64,000 bases of DNA, taken from positions 3,821,001-3,885,000 of the forward strand of contig NZ_CP071501.1 of NCBI RefSeq assembly GCF_017354985.1, read 5' to 3'. Below the pieces are notes generated by a model. That model had not been told where the DNA came from. It did no database searches and was given only the letters and a program-made list of their open reading frames with translations. Below are positions 49,068 through 58,126 of the stretch, piece by piece. The position numbers were made by a program, and so were the translations under genes. The stretch's first letter is position 1; every line of letters begins with the position of its first letter. This stretch comes from Shewanella cyperi (lineage in GTDB: Bacteria > Pseudomonadota > Gammaproteobacteria > Enterobacterales > Shewanellaceae).

Positions 49068-49955
49068 ATGCAAGTCAATCAAGAAGACAGGATCTCTCAC
49101 ACCGAATCCCATGGGAGCAGCAACCGTATGGCCATAGGGGCCATAGTGCTTCTGGTCGCCATCGGTGCCGGCCTGTATTTCTATTTTTCCAAGCCCACCT
49201 CAGTCCCGGCAGAACCAACACAGCGGGTAGAGCAAGCCCCGGAGCCTCAGCCGCCAGCCCAGGCCGAGCCCGAAGTTGAACCGATTCCCGAGCCTGTAAC
49301 CAGCGAGATCGACGAGCCAGAGACCGTACCTGAAGCAACTCAGGCGCCTCAGCCACCTGAGCCAACCGAGCCATTACCGGCATTGGCGGACAGCGATGCT
49401 CTGGTACAGAAGCAGGCTTTGTTGTTGGCCGCAGACAATCCACTGCAACCCTTGCTGGCCCAGGCAGATCTGGCGCGCCAATTTGTAGTGTTTGTTGACA
49501 ATCTGGCGCAGGGTGAACTGGCACGTAAAACCAGCCCGGTGAAAGGCCCGGAACAGACATTCAGCGTCAGTGAAATCACCGACAAGATTTATATAAATCC
49601 CGACAGTTTTCACAGGTACGACAAATACGCCACTCTGATAGCGGCCATGGATCCGCAGCAACTGTTATCCAGCCTGAAATTGCTGGCCCCCTTATTCAAT
49701 GAGGCGTTCGCCGAGCTGGGTTACAGCGATATGAGTTTTGAAAGTCGCTTGCAACAGGCATTCGAGCAAGTACTGGCAGCCCCCATAATTGAAGAGCCGA
49801 TAGAATTGACCAGCGTCAGCGTCAACTACCGCTTTGCCGATCCCAAACTGGAAGCCTTACCTGCAGTGCAGAAGCTGATGTTGCGCATGGGACCGGAAAA
49901 TGCCAACAAGATCAAAGCCGCCATCCGCAACATACAAGCGGAATTAAGCCGCTGA
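49068..49955 (+). CDS. DUF3014 domain protein
   Basis: A 295-residue bitopic membrane protein: a short cytoplasmic head, one membrane helix (about residues 20-40), a Pro/Glu-rich linker (about 45-105) and a C-terminal helical domain (about 115-295) containing FVVFVDNLAQGELARK and HRYDKYATLIAAMD, which mark DUF3014. The function is unknown; its build resembles the Pro-Glu protein at 10574, but the domains look unrelated. The ATG is chosen for AAGGACC upstream. A weak hairpin follows the stop. Confidence 0.87.
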   Translation: MQVNQEDRISHTESHGSSNRMAIGAIVLLVAIGAGLYFYFSKPTSVPAEPTQRVEQAPEPQPPAQAEPEVEPIPEPVTSEIDEPETVPEATQAPQPPEPTEPLPALADSDALVQKQALLLAADNPLQPLLAQADLARQFVVFVDNLAQGELARKTSPVKGPEQTFSVSEITDKIYINPDSFHRYDKYATLIAAMDPQQLLSSLKLLAPLFNEAFAELGYSDMSFESRLQQAFEQVLAAPIIEEPIELTSVSVNYRFADPKLEALPAVQKLMLRMGPENANKIKAAIRNIQAELSR

Positions 49956-49964
49956 TCTCACAAA

Positions 49965-49986
49965 GGGGTAACAGATTGGTTACCCC
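49965..49986 (+). terminator. Probable terminator after the DUF3014 gene
   Basis: GGGGTAAC-AGATTG-GTTACCCC is a good 8-bp stem but the following bases (TACCTCATTATTTCC) contain no clean T-tract. Confidence 0.5.
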
Positions 49987-50004
49987 TACCTCATTATTTC
50001 CACT

Positions 50005-50033
50005 TCTTCAATGTGACATTTTCGGTTTAGAAT
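50005..50033 (+). promoter_or_regulatory. Weak candidate promoter for the aryl polyene operon
   Basis: TCTTCA and TAGAAT lie 17 bases apart about 130 bases upstream of the first cluster gene, just after the hairpin that closes the DUF3014 gene. The -35 match is poor. Confidence 0.25.
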
Positions 50034-50163
50034 ACCCGGCTCAAAGCAGATGACGGGAAAAGCTGGGCCTTCAACAGGGCCACAGTCAGGCGTTCGGCTC
50101 GCCGCATTTTGACCTTCAGTGATGGAAAACGACGGCAGCTGATGCAGTGCCAGAGGTAACGCA

Positions 50164-50871
50164 GTGCAACTTACTTTCAGCCTAATATCCTGGGGCGCCT
50201 GGTCACCGGATTGTCAACATAGGGATGCCTGGTCCGCCTGGCACGCACAACAGGGATCGCCCAATACCGAGGCCGTACCTGCCCTTGAGCATGTGCCGGC
50301 TATGCAAAGACGCCGTTTCAGTCGCCTGACCCGGATGATGCTGGAAGTCGCCCACCAGGCCAATGCCCCCGACAATTGCCGTTCCGTGTTCGCCTCCCGT
50401 CACGGCGAACTCAATCGCACTATCGATCTGCTGCAAAACATCATAGGCGATGAACCCCTTTCCCCCATGGGATTCAGCCAGTCAGTGCATAACACCGCCA
50501 GTGGGCTGTTTGGCATAGTGCACCAAAACCGCGCGGCCTCCACTTCAATCGCCGCCGGCACCGAAACCCTGTCCCAGGCCATGGTGGAAGCCTACGCCCA
50601 GCTGGCAGAAGATCCCGAGCCACTATTGTTGGTTTTCGGTGACGATCCTGTCCCGCCCGTCTATGACGAGTACACCAGTGAATATGAATTGCCACTGGCC
50701 ATGGGGCTGGTATTGGCCCCCGCAGGTGTCACAGGTAAACCACAATTGACGCTGAAAAACAGTCGCGAACTGCCCGGCATGGGATTTGGTCGCCTGTTGC
50801 ATGCCCTGGCAACCGGCCAGGATTGTCAGGGACAACTTTCCCGCTGGGACTGGAAACTCAGCCATGCTTGA
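50164..50871 (+). CDS. Beta-ketoacyl synthase-like chain length factor (APE type)
   Basis: A 235-residue protein with the N-terminal half of a ketosynthase fold and no active-site cysteine, as in the chain-length-factor partner of type II ketosynthases in aryl polyene clusters. The segment MQRRRFSRLTRMMLEVAHQ (about 43-61), FASRHGELNRTIDLLQNI and MGFSQSVHNTASGLFGI (about 100-116) are typical. It probably pairs with a true ketosynthase, such as the one starting at 63013, to set polyene length. GTG start with AGAGG eight bases upstream. First gene of the operon; it overlaps the next gene by eight bases. Confidence 0.88.
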   Translation: MQLTFSLISWGAWSPDCQHRDAWSAWHAQQGSPNTEAVPALEHVPAMQRRRFSRLTRMMLEVAHQANAPDNCRSVFASRHGELNRTIDLLQNIIGDEPLSPMGFSQSVHNTASGLFGIVHQNRAASTSIAAGTETLSQAMVEAYAQLAEDPEPLLLVFGDDPVPPVYDEYTSEYELPLAMGLVLAPAGVTGKPQLTLKNSRELPGMGFGRLLHALATGQDCQGQLSRWDWKLSHA

Positions 50872-51673
50872 AAACACCCTGCCATCCCCCAAACGTCTCT
50901 CGGGCCTGGCCTACGTGCCACGCTGGCTGGGGGGGATCAGCTGCTATATCGCCTTTGGCCTCGGTGGACTGCTGAGCTCACTGACGATTCTGCCGCTGCT
51001 GAAGTACTGGCCAGGCAAGCCCGAGGTCAGGATCAAGCGGGTTCAGAAAGCGGTACACATCATGTTTCGTGGTTTTGTGCATATGCTGAGCTGGGCCGGA
51101 GTGATCCGGTTACAGACCCGCAATCTGGATGCCCTGCGCAATGCCAACCATGTGCTGGTCATTGCCAACCACCCGACGCTGATCGATGTGGTAGTGTTAA
51201 TCAGCCTGATGCCCAATGCCGGCTGCATAGTCAAACAGGGACTGTGGCGTAATCCTTTTTTGCGGGGTGTAGTTGCCGCGGCGGGTTATATTCCCAATCG
51301 CGGCGCCGAGTTACTGCTCAATGATTGTCGCGAAGTACTTGAACGGGGCACCAACCTGATCATTTTCCCCGAAGGAACACGCACGGTCCTGGGAAGCCAA
51401 ATCAATGCCTTTGCCCGGGGCGCCGCCAATATTGCCCTGCGCACCGGCAACGATATATTACCTGTAATGCTGCATACCCATCCGCCGGGATTGACCAAGC
51501 AGGAGCCCTGGTGGGAAATCCCCAGGCGCACCATAGGCATGACGGTGGAAACCGGTGAAACAGTGTCAATCAGGGATTTCCTGGGGCAGGACGGCTGTGA
51601 GGCCAAGCAGGCCCGCGTTCTGACCAGAGAACTAGAAAATTATTATAAACAAAACCTTAAAGTAATCTTATGA
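50864..51673 (+). CDS. PlsC-type 1-acyl-sn-glycerol-3-phosphate acyltransferase-like protein
   Basis: A 269-residue membrane-associated acyltransferase: a hydrophobic N-terminal segment (about 20-48), the catalytic His-x4-Asp in ANHPTLIDVVV (His103, Asp108), a Gly-containing block PNRGAELLLNDC and the substrate-binding Phe-Pro-Glu-Gly-Thr-Arg near residue 169. In aryl polyene clusters such enzymes are thought to attach acyl chains to the lipid carrier of the pigment; the exact reaction here is inferred. The upstream stop is overlapped by eight bases and the ACP gene start lies inside its own stop. Confidence 0.9.
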   Translation: MLENTLPSPKRLSGLAYVPRWLGGISCYIAFGLGGLLSSLTILPLLKYWPGKPEVRIKRVQKAVHIMFRGFVHMLSWAGVIRLQTRNLDALRNANHVLVIANHPTLIDVVVLISLMPNAGCIVKQGLWRNPFLRGVVAAAGYIPNRGAELLLNDCREVLERGTNLIIFPEGTRTVLGSQINAFARGAANIALRTGNDILPVMLHTHPPGLTKQEPWWEIPRRTIGMTVETGETVSIRDFLGQDGCEAKQARVLTRELENYYKQNLKVIL

Positions 51674-51924
51674 CTATACATGATGAAATAAAGCAGTTGA
51701 TCATAGACTGCCTGGACCTGGAAGACGTAAGCGTCTCCGATATTGATACCCAAGCCCCCCTGTTTGGTGACGGCCTTGGATTGGACTCCATCGATGCCCT
51801 GGAATTGGGTCTGGCGATCAAAAAGCATTTTGATGTGAAAATCGAGGCCAACTCAGACGCCACCAAGGCGCATTTTTTCAGCGTTGCCACACTGGCAAGC
51901 TTTATTGAGTCACAACGGGTTTAA
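51670..51924 (+). CDS. Acyl carrier protein 1
   Basis: An 84-residue carrier with the phosphopantetheine site Gly-Leu-Asp-Ser-Ile-Asp (Ser40). The start overlaps the previous stop by four bases. Together with the next gene it gives the cluster two different carrier proteins, as in known aryl polyene systems in which one carries the starter and growing chain and the other a second step; which does what here is unknown. Confidence 0.92.
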   Translation: MTIHDEIKQLIIDCLDLEDVSVSDIDTQAPLFGDGLGLDSIDALELGLAIKKHFDVKIEANSDATKAHFFSVATLASFIESQRV

Positions 51925-51935
51925 GGGACAAGAAG

Positions 51936-52184
51936 ATGCAGAATCGCGAACAAATTCTGGAAATGCTCACGGGCATATTGGTAGACGAATTCGAAATCGA
52001 CGCTGCGGCTATCACTCCCGAAGCCTCCCTGTATCAGGATCTGGATCTGGACAGCATAGACGCGGTGGATTTGGTCATTAAGCTGCAACAGCTGACCGGC
52101 AAAAAAATCCAACCGGACGAATTCAAATCCGTCCGTACTGTCGATGACGTAATCAATGCCATCGAAGGCTTGGTTAAAGCCTGA
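51936..52184 (+). CDS. Acyl carrier protein 2
   Basis: An 82-residue carrier, distinct from its neighbour, with the site Asp-Leu-Asp-Ser-Ile-Asp (Ser40) and the usual four-helix pattern. AAGAAG lies before the ATG. Eleven bases after the first carrier and one-base overlap (TGATG) with the next gene. Confidence 0.92.
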   Translation: MQNREQILEMLTGILVDEFEIDAAAITPEASLYQDLDLDSIDAVDLVIKLQQLTGKKIQPDEFKSVRTVDDVINAIEGLVKA

Positions 52185-52729
52185 TGCAGGCAGTTAAGCT
52201 GCTGACATTCGCCCTGCTGCTGGCCTACCCTTTGGCCGTGTGGCTGGGATTGAACTATTTGCCACCGGGCACCCTGGCACTGGCACTGTGCCTGTTGCTG
52301 CTGCTCCGACTGGCATTGGAAAAACAGCAGCTGAAACTGCTGACCCTGCCGCTGCTGGCGGGGCTGCTGCTCAGCGCCTTAAGCCTGCTGGCAAAACAGC
52401 AGCATTGGCTGCTCTACTATCCGATAGTGATCAATCTGAGTATGTTGGGGTTATTTGGTTACTCTCTGCTCAGGGAACCCACCATAGTGGAGCGACTGGC
52501 CCGTCTGCAGGAACCGGATTTACCTGCCGAAGCCAGGCCCTATCTCAGAAATGTCACCCGGCTTTGGTGTGGCCTGTTTGTTATCAATGCCGGTATGGCA
52601 TTTTACACGGCACAGTTTGCCGGCCTGGATGCCTGGACCCTTTACAATGGCTTGATCGCCTATCTGTTGATGGGGCTGCTGGCCGGTGGTGAATGGCTCT
52701 ACCGTAAACTCTGGTTGAAAAGAACATGA
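52184..52729 (+). CDS. Multi-pass membrane protein of aryl polyene clusters (COG4648-like)
   Basis: A 181-residue protein with about six hydrophobic helices and two short loops, one of which (REPTIVERLARLQEPDLP) carries charged residues. Proteins of this kind occur in aryl polyene clusters next to the carriers and ligase; their role is unproven. Both ends overlap neighbours (one and four bases). Confidence 0.8.
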   Translation: MQAVKLLTFALLLAYPLAVWLGLNYLPPGTLALALCLLLLLRLALEKQQLKLLTLPLLAGLLLSALSLLAKQQHWLLYYPIVINLSMLGLFGYSLLREPTIVERLARLQEPDLPAEARPYLRNVTRLWCGLFVINAGMAFYTAQFAGLDAWTLYNGLIAYLLMGLLAGGEWLYRKLWLKRT

Positions 52730-54087
52730 CAGCATCCCTTATCAACTGGCTGAAACAGGGCCCAACCGGGCAACAGCTCATCAGTTTCAACCACCATGAC
52801 ATAGTGACGGGAAGTCTCTTCACGCAACAAGTGAGCCATTGGTGGCAGAAGTTGCAACAGCAGCCTGCCCAGCGCTGGCTGTTGGCCTGCGAAGCCAGCG
52901 ATCTGTTTGCCGTTGGATTATGTGCCGCCCTGCTGGCGGGAAAGGAAGTGGTGTTACCCCCCAATACCCAGAAGGGCACACTGCAGGCCTTAAGCCATGC
53001 CTTTGATGCCATTCTGGCGGATACCGAGCTGGCCCAGGGTTGCACTCAGCTGATGTTGCGCAAGGAAAACGGCTTGGCCGACGCCCATTGGCCAAGCCCG
53101 TCACATCTGGGCAGCCTGACCCTGTATACCTCAGGCTCCAGTGGCGAACCCAAGGCGGTGACCAAATCCCTGGCCCAGTTGGATGCCGAGGTCGCGACCC
53201 TGGAGCGAACCTTCGCCGATCATCTGCCCCATTGCAGCGTGCTGGCAACCGTCTCCCACCAGCATATTTATGGATTGCTGTTTAAAATCCTCTGGCCGCT
53301 GGCAGCCAGCCGTCCCTTTATGAGTGAACAAATTGAGTACCCCGAGACCCTGAGCTACTACACAGCACTGCTGCCCAACCTCTGCCTTATCAGCAGCCCG
53401 GCGCAGCTCTCCCGTTTGCCGGAAGCTCTGGAGTTTGAACCACAGCAGCACAGCCCCAGCCTGATTTTCAGCTCCGGCGGCCCACTGAGTCAGGAAGCCG
53501 CCGCGGCCATTGCCAAAGTGTACGGCAAGCTGCCCATCGAAGTGTATGGCAGCACAGAAACCGGTGGCATAGGTTACAGGCGGCAGCTGAACATGAATGA
53601 GCCCTGGCAACCTTTCCCCGGAATTGGCGTTAAGCAGGATAAGGAAGGTGCGCTGCTGTTGACCTCACCCTATCTCGCCGATGCCAACACTCTGCGCTGC
53701 GATGACCAGATATCCCTGCTGGCCGATGGTCGTTTTGTGCTTGAAGGCCGCCTCGACCGGATTGTAAAAATTGAAGAGAAACGCCTGTCGCTGGTGCAAA
53801 TGGAACAACTGCTGACCCGTCACCCCCTGGTCAACCAGGCGGCACTGGTGGTATTGGAGCAATCACGCACCCAATTGGGCGCCGTGATAGAACTGTCCGC
53901 CGAGGGACAAAGGGTCTTGGCCGAAGAAGGTAAGCTGGCGCTCAATAATCTGCTCAAAGCCCAGCTGCTGACCGAGTTTGAACGGGTAACCTTACCAAAG
54001 CGATGGCGTTACCCCAAGCAGCTGCCAGTCAACAGCCAGGGCAAACGACAGCTGCAATCCCTGTTGGAGTTGTTCAGTCATGATTGA
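52726..54087 (+). CDS. AMP-dependent acyl/aryl acid ligase
   Basis: A 453-residue adenylating enzyme. The ATP loop is LYTSGSSGEPKAVTKSL (about residues 129-145), the aromatic/adenine motif is IEVYGSTETGGIGYR (about 270-284), and the Asp and Arg of the hinge region are in GRLDRIVKIEEKRLSL near 343. It is shorter than full-size acyl-CoA ligases and lacks much of the usual C-terminal lid, as do the ligases of aryl polyene clusters. It should activate an aromatic acid for loading on an acyl carrier protein. Confidence 0.9.
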   Translation: MTASLINWLKQGPTGQQLISFNHHDIVTGSLFTQQVSHWWQKLQQQPAQRWLLACEASDLFAVGLCAALLAGKEVVLPPNTQKGTLQALSHAFDAILADTELAQGCTQLMLRKENGLADAHWPSPSHLGSLTLYTSGSSGEPKAVTKSLAQLDAEVATLERTFADHLPHCSVLATVSHQHIYGLLFKILWPLAASRPFMSEQIEYPETLSYYTALLPNLCLISSPAQLSRLPEALEFEPQQHSPSLIFSSGGPLSQEAAAAIAKVYGKLPIEVYGSTETGGIGYRRQLNMNEPWQPFPGIGVKQDKEGALLLTSPYLADANTLRCDDQISLLADGRFVLEGRLDRIVKIEEKRLSLVQMEQLLTRHPLVNQAALVVLEQSRTQLGAVIELSAEGQRVLAEEGKLALNNLLKAQLLTEFERVTLPKRWRYPKQLPVNSQGKRQLQSLLELFSHD

Positions 54088-54439
54088 ATCCCAATTGCCC
54101 CGGGTGCTTGAACGTCAGGTAGAAGAACAGCAAGTGCGTTTGTTACTGGCGCTTGATGCCGGGCTGCCGTTTTTTCAAGGGCACTTCCCAGCTCAACCCG
54201 TGTTGCCGGGCGTCGCACAGCTGGATTGGGCCATTCGCTTTGGCTGTGACTACTTTGGTTACGATGCTGAGGTAGCCACATTGGAAGTGCTCAAATTTCA
54301 ACAATTAATGCTGCCTGATACAAAAATTGAACTGCTACTGAACAATCAGCCAGGACAAAATAAATTCAGCTTCAGTTATCAGCTGGGTGACAACCGCTTC
54401 GCATCTGGTCGGGTGCTGCTCGCCAAGGGAGAGCACTGA
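54080..54439 (+). CDS. Hotdog-fold 3-hydroxyacyl-ACP dehydratase
   Basis: A 119-residue single-hotdog protein related to FabZ/FabA-type dehydratases, with the catalytic His35 in FFQGHFPAQPVLPGVAQLDW. It should dehydrate the 3-hydroxyacyl-ACP formed after each ketoreduction, creating the polyene double bonds. In studied clusters such a dehydratase acts with a second one that is not in this window. Overlaps its neighbours by eight bases and one base. Confidence 0.88.
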   Translation: MIESQLPRVLERQVEEQQVRLLLALDAGLPFFQGHFPAQPVLPGVAQLDWAIRFGCDYFGYDAEVATLEVLKFQQLMLPDTKIELLLNNQPGQNKFSFSYQLGDNRFASGRVLLAKGEH

Positions 54440-56133
54440 TGCGGCTTGCTTTGGTGATCCCCAATTACAATCACAGTGATGCCATGTCCGCCACTCTGGA
54501 GCGATTGGCTCCCCTTGGGCTGCCGGTATTTGTGATCAATGATGGCAGCAACGATCACACCCGCCATGTGCTGCAACAATTGGCACAGCAGTATACCTGG
54601 GTAACCTTGCTGCACCATCCCTACAACCGGGGAAAAGGAGCCGCGGTGATGACGGGGCTCAGGGCGGCATACAGTGCCGGGTTCACCCACGGGTTGCAGG
54701 TGGATGCCGACGGTCAGCACAATCTGGATGATATCCCGGCCATGATAGCCCTGGCCCGGGCAAATCCTGAGGCCGTGATCTCCGGCCTGCCCCAGTACGA
54801 TGCCTCCATTCCCAAAGGGCGCCTCTATGGCCGCTACATTACCCATTTCTGGGTTTGGGTCGAAACCCTGAGTTTTGATATTCAGGATTCCATGTGTGGT
54901 TTCCGCATTTATCCATTGGCAGCAACTGAAGCCCTGTTTCAAGAGGAATGTCTCGGCGAACGCATGGACTTTGACATAGAGGTTTTGGTCCGGCTGTTCT
55001 GGCGCCGCACCCCGGTATTACACTTGCCAACGCGAGTGATTTATCCAGAGGGTGGCATCAGCCACTTCCAGGGACTGCAGGACAATTTGCGTATCAGCTG
55101 GCTGCATACCCGGTTATTTTTCGGCATGCTGAAGCGCCTGCCGCGACTGCTCAGCCACAGGCCGGAACATCACTGGGCCAGCATAGGCGAACGCGGCAGT
55201 TATTGGGGCATTCGCCTGTTGGCTGCCAGCTACCGCCTTGGTGGCCACTGGCTGTGCCGGGCAATCATGTACCCGGTAATAGGTTATTTCTTTCTGACCG
55301 GCAGCGCGGCCAGACAGGCCTCACAGCAGTTTCTCAATAAAGTGCTGGCTCAGGATCCCAAGCATCCGCAATTACAGCCCAAGGTTCACTGGTACCACAG
55401 CTTCAAACACTTCATTCAATTCGGTAATGCCGCCCTCGACCGCATTGATGCCTGGTGTCAGCGCTCAGGCATGGAGCAAGTGGACTTTCCCGAGCGGCAA
55501 TCCTTGCTGGACAGGTTGAACAGTGGCAAGGGAGCAATACTGCTGGCATCCCATCTGGGTAATCCGGAATTATGTCGCGCCATCTCAGTGAACCAACGCA
55601 AGGTGACAGTGAATGTGTTGGTGATGACAGCCAATGCCGCCAACTTCAATCGGGTGTTGAAGCAGCTCAATCCTGACAGCGATCTTAACCTCATACATAT
55701 CAATGAGCTGGATCCATCTACCTCGGTCATGTTGGCCGATAAAGTAGCGGCCGGAGAGTTGGTCGTCATAGCGGCGGACCGCACCCCGGCAGGCAATCAG
55801 AGCCGTATCACCATGGCCCCATTTTTCGACGATGAAGCGGCCTTTCCCCAGGGCCCTTTTATCCTGGCTGGCCTGCTGGATTGCCCTGTTTACCTGATGT
55901 TCTGCCTGAAGGAAGAAGGGCGCTACCGCGTATTTGTCGAACCCTTTGCCGACAGTCTGAAACTCCCCCGCAAGGAAAGGGCCTCGGGGATAGAGCAGGC
56001 GGTAAAGCGTTATGCCTCACGGTTGGAGCACTACGCCCGGCGCCAGCCCATGCAATGGTTTAATTTTTTCGATTTTTGGCATCAACACAAAACTGCCGAT
56101 GATAGGTCACAGGACAGACACACTCATGAATAA
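54439..56133 (+). CDS. Fused glycosyltransferase family 2 and LPLAT-type acyltransferase
   Basis: A 564-residue two-domain protein. The N-terminal domain (about 1-240) is a GT2 with VFVINDGSNDHTR (30-42) and the metal-binding Asp-Ala-Asp at 89-91 in QVDADGQH. The C-terminal domain (about 270-555) resembles LpxL/HtrB-type acyltransferases with His-x4-Glu in ASHLGNPELCRA (His372, Glu377). The fusion would couple sugar transfer with acyl transfer in building a lipid-linked pigment. The two-domain order is known from aryl polyene clusters, from memory. The start overlaps the previous stop by one base. Confidence 0.88.
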   Translation: MRLALVIPNYNHSDAMSATLERLAPLGLPVFVINDGSNDHTRHVLQQLAQQYTWVTLLHHPYNRGKGAAVMTGLRAAYSAGFTHGLQVDADGQHNLDDIPAMIALARANPEAVISGLPQYDASIPKGRLYGRYITHFWVWVETLSFDIQDSMCGFRIYPLAATEALFQEECLGERMDFDIEVLVRLFWRRTPVLHLPTRVIYPEGGISHFQGLQDNLRISWLHTRLFFGMLKRLPRLLSHRPEHHWASIGERGSYWGIRLLAASYRLGGHWLCRAIMYPVIGYFFLTGSAARQASQQFLNKVLAQDPKHPQLQPKVHWYHSFKHFIQFGNAALDRIDAWCQRSGMEQVDFPERQSLLDRLNSGKGAILLASHLGNPELCRAISVNQRKVTVNVLVMTANAANFNRVLKQLNPDSDLNLIHINELDPSTSVMLADKVAAGELVVIAADRTPAGNQSRITMAPFFDDEAAFPQGPFILAGLLDCPVYLMFCLKEEGRYRVFVEPFADSLKLPRKERASGIEQAVKRYASRLEHYARRQPMQWFNFFDFWHQHKTADDRSQDRHTHE

Positions 56134-57688
56134 CGCTAACCCATCAATACCAAATGAAGAGATTGTTCATGTTGGCCGCAGAATGCTCAGCCTGGAACAG
56201 GTCGTCGCCATCGCCGAAGGTGCTAGCGTAAGTCTTTGTAAAGACGATGATTACCGTGAGTATATTCAAAAGGGTGCCCGCTTTATCGACAGCCTGCTGC
56301 ACGAAGAAGGTGTTGTCTACGGTGTTACCACAGGGTATGGCGATTCCTGTACTGTCAACGTCGGCCTGGATCTGGTGCACGAGCTGCCGCTGCACCTGTC
56401 CCGCTTCCATGGCTGCGGCATGGGTGAGATCCTCAGCGTGCCCCAGGCCCGCGCCGTCATGGCTTGCCGTCTCAACTCCCTGGCCATTGGCAAATCCGGC
56501 GTCAGTTATGAATTGCTGGAGCGTATAGAGACCCTGCTGAACCTCAATGTCGTCCCCGCCATTCCGGAAGAAGGCTCAGTGGGAGCCAGCGGCGATCTCA
56601 CCCCCTTATCATACCTGGCGGCCATATTGGTCGGTGAGCGCGATGTCATCTATCAAGGCCAAAGGCGACCGGCTATCGAAGTATTGCAGCAGTTGGACCT
56701 GGCACCGCTAAAACTGCGCCCCAAGGAAGGCCTGGCGCTGATGAACGGCACCGCCGTGATGACGGCCCTGGCTTGTCTGGCCTACCACAGGGCGGATTAC
56801 CTGTGCCGTTTGGCCAGCCGCATTACTGCCATGGCGTCATTAACGCTCAAGGGTAACTCCAACCACTTCGATGAGTTGCTGTTTGCGGTAAAACCCCACC
56901 CGGGTCAAAACCAGGTGGCGAGCTGGATCCGCGAAGATCTCAATCACCACGAGCATCCCCGCAATTCCGACCGGCTGCAGGACAGATATTCCATCCGCTG
57001 TGCGCCGCACATTATCGGGGTATTGGCCGATGCCCAGCCCTTCCTGCGCCAGTTTATCGAGACCGAGCTCAACAGCGCCAACGACAATCCCATAGTGGAT
57101 GGCGAGGGTGAGCACATACTGCACGGTGGCCATTTCTACGGCGGACATATCGCCTTTGCCATGGATGCCATGAAAAACGCCGTGGCCAACATAGCCGATC
57201 TGCTCGACCGGCAGATGGCTTTGGTCATGGACACCAAGTTCAACAATGGCCTGCCGGCCAATCTGTCCGCGGCCCGAGGCGAGCGACGTCCCATCAACCA
57301 CGGCTTTAAAGCGGTGCAGATTGGGGTCTCTGCCTGGACCGCCGAGGCGCTGAAACTCACCATGCCCGCCAGCGTGTTTTCCCGCTCGACCGAGTGCCAT
57401 AACCAGGACAAGGTCAGCATGGGCACCATAGCGGCGCGTGACTGTCTGCGAGTGCTGCAATTGACCGAGCAGGTGGGCGCGGCCTCCTTGCTGGCCATGA
57501 CCCAGGGTGTCCGTTTGCGGATCATCGCCGGCGAATTGCAGCAGGATTCACTCACGGCCTCAGTAGCCCAAACCCTGCATCAGGTCAGTGCCGATTGTGA
57601 TCTGCTGACCGAAGACAGGCCGCTTGAGGCACTGCTGCGCAATACCGTAGCGAAAATTCAGCAACGCCAATGGGAGGTATGCCGATGA
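56126..57688 (+). CDS. MIO-type aromatic amino acid lyase (HAL/TAL family)
   Basis: A 520-residue ammonia-lyase. The autocatalytic MIO cofactor triad Ala-Ser-Gly is at 154-156 in GSVGASGDLTPLSYL; the general-base Tyr65 lies in YGVTTGYGDSC; Asn208 in ALMNGTAVM and the QDRYSIRCAP block complete the active site. At the residues that select substrate in this family it has Phe94-His95, where histidine lyases have Ser-His, so histidine need not be the substrate. In this cluster the likely product is an acrylic acid such as coumarate or cinnamate that primes the polyene. The ATG with AGGACAG upstream is used; the longer frame is discarded. Confidence 0.92.
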   Translation: MNNANPSIPNEEIVHVGRRMLSLEQVVAIAEGASVSLCKDDDYREYIQKGARFIDSLLHEEGVVYGVTTGYGDSCTVNVGLDLVHELPLHLSRFHGCGMGEILSVPQARAVMACRLNSLAIGKSGVSYELLERIETLLNLNVVPAIPEEGSVGASGDLTPLSYLAAILVGERDVIYQGQRRPAIEVLQQLDLAPLKLRPKEGLALMNGTAVMTALACLAYHRADYLCRLASRITAMASLTLKGNSNHFDELLFAVKPHPGQNQVASWIREDLNHHEHPRNSDRLQDRYSIRCAPHIIGVLADAQPFLRQFIETELNSANDNPIVDGEGEHILHGGHFYGGHIAFAMDAMKNAVANIADLLDRQMALVMDTKFNNGLPANLSAARGERRPINHGFKAVQIGVSAWTAEALKLTMPASVFSRSTECHNQDKVSMGTIAARDCLRVLQLTEQVGAASLLAMTQGVRLRIIAGELQQDSLTASVAQTLHQVSADCDLLTEDRPLEALLRNTVAKIQQRQWEVCR

Positions 57689-58113
57689 AGGCGCTGCTGA
57701 GCGTTGAAACCGAGATTCAGATACCCTTTTTCGACGTAGATTCCATGGGTATTACCTGGCACGGCAATTACCTGCGCTATTTTGAGGTGGCCAGATGCCT
57801 GTTGCTCGACAAGCTGGACTACAACTATCGCCAGATGCAAGCCTCGGGTTATGCCTGGCCCATTGTGGATCTGCAGGTCAAATATGTGCGCGCCAGCAGC
57901 TTTGAACAAAAAATCAAAGTGACCGCGTCTCTGGTTGAGTGGGAAAACCGTCTCAGGATTGATTATCTGATAACAGATGCGCACTCCGGCACACGCTTGA
58001 CCAAGGGATATACGATTCAGGCCGCGGTCGCCATCGACAGCCAGGAACTGTGCTTTGTCACGCCCGAGGTGTTCCAGGCCAAGATCAGGCCATTACTTGA
58101 AAACATGGATTAA
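57685..58113 (+). CDS. 4HBT-type acyl-CoA thioesterase (YbgC-like)
   Basis: A 142-residue hotdog thioesterase with IPFFDVDSMGITWHGNYLRY (about residues 13-32), the Asp-x-(x)-Gly-x-x-His-x-x-x-Tyr motif of the YbgC/4-hydroxybenzoyl-CoA thioesterase family (Asp17 or Asp19 catalytic). It may release or proofread acyl chains of the pigment pathway. GGAGGT lies six bases before the chosen ATG, and the ATGA overlaps the lyase stop. Confidence 0.88.
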   Translation: MKALLSVETEIQIPFFDVDSMGITWHGNYLRYFEVARCLLLDKLDYNYRQMQASGYAWPIVDLQVKYVRASSFEQKIKVTASLVEWENRLRIDYLITDAHSGTRLTKGYTIQAAVAIDSQELCFVTPEVFQAKIRPLLENMD

Positions 58114-58126
58114 CAAAGAGCCCCCA

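Noticed and set aside
50128..50142. A possible ops element (GGCGGTAG-like, read as GACGGCAG) before the aryl polyene genes
   Set aside because: Two of eight core bases differ and there is no JUMPstart context, so RfaH control cannot be claimed.
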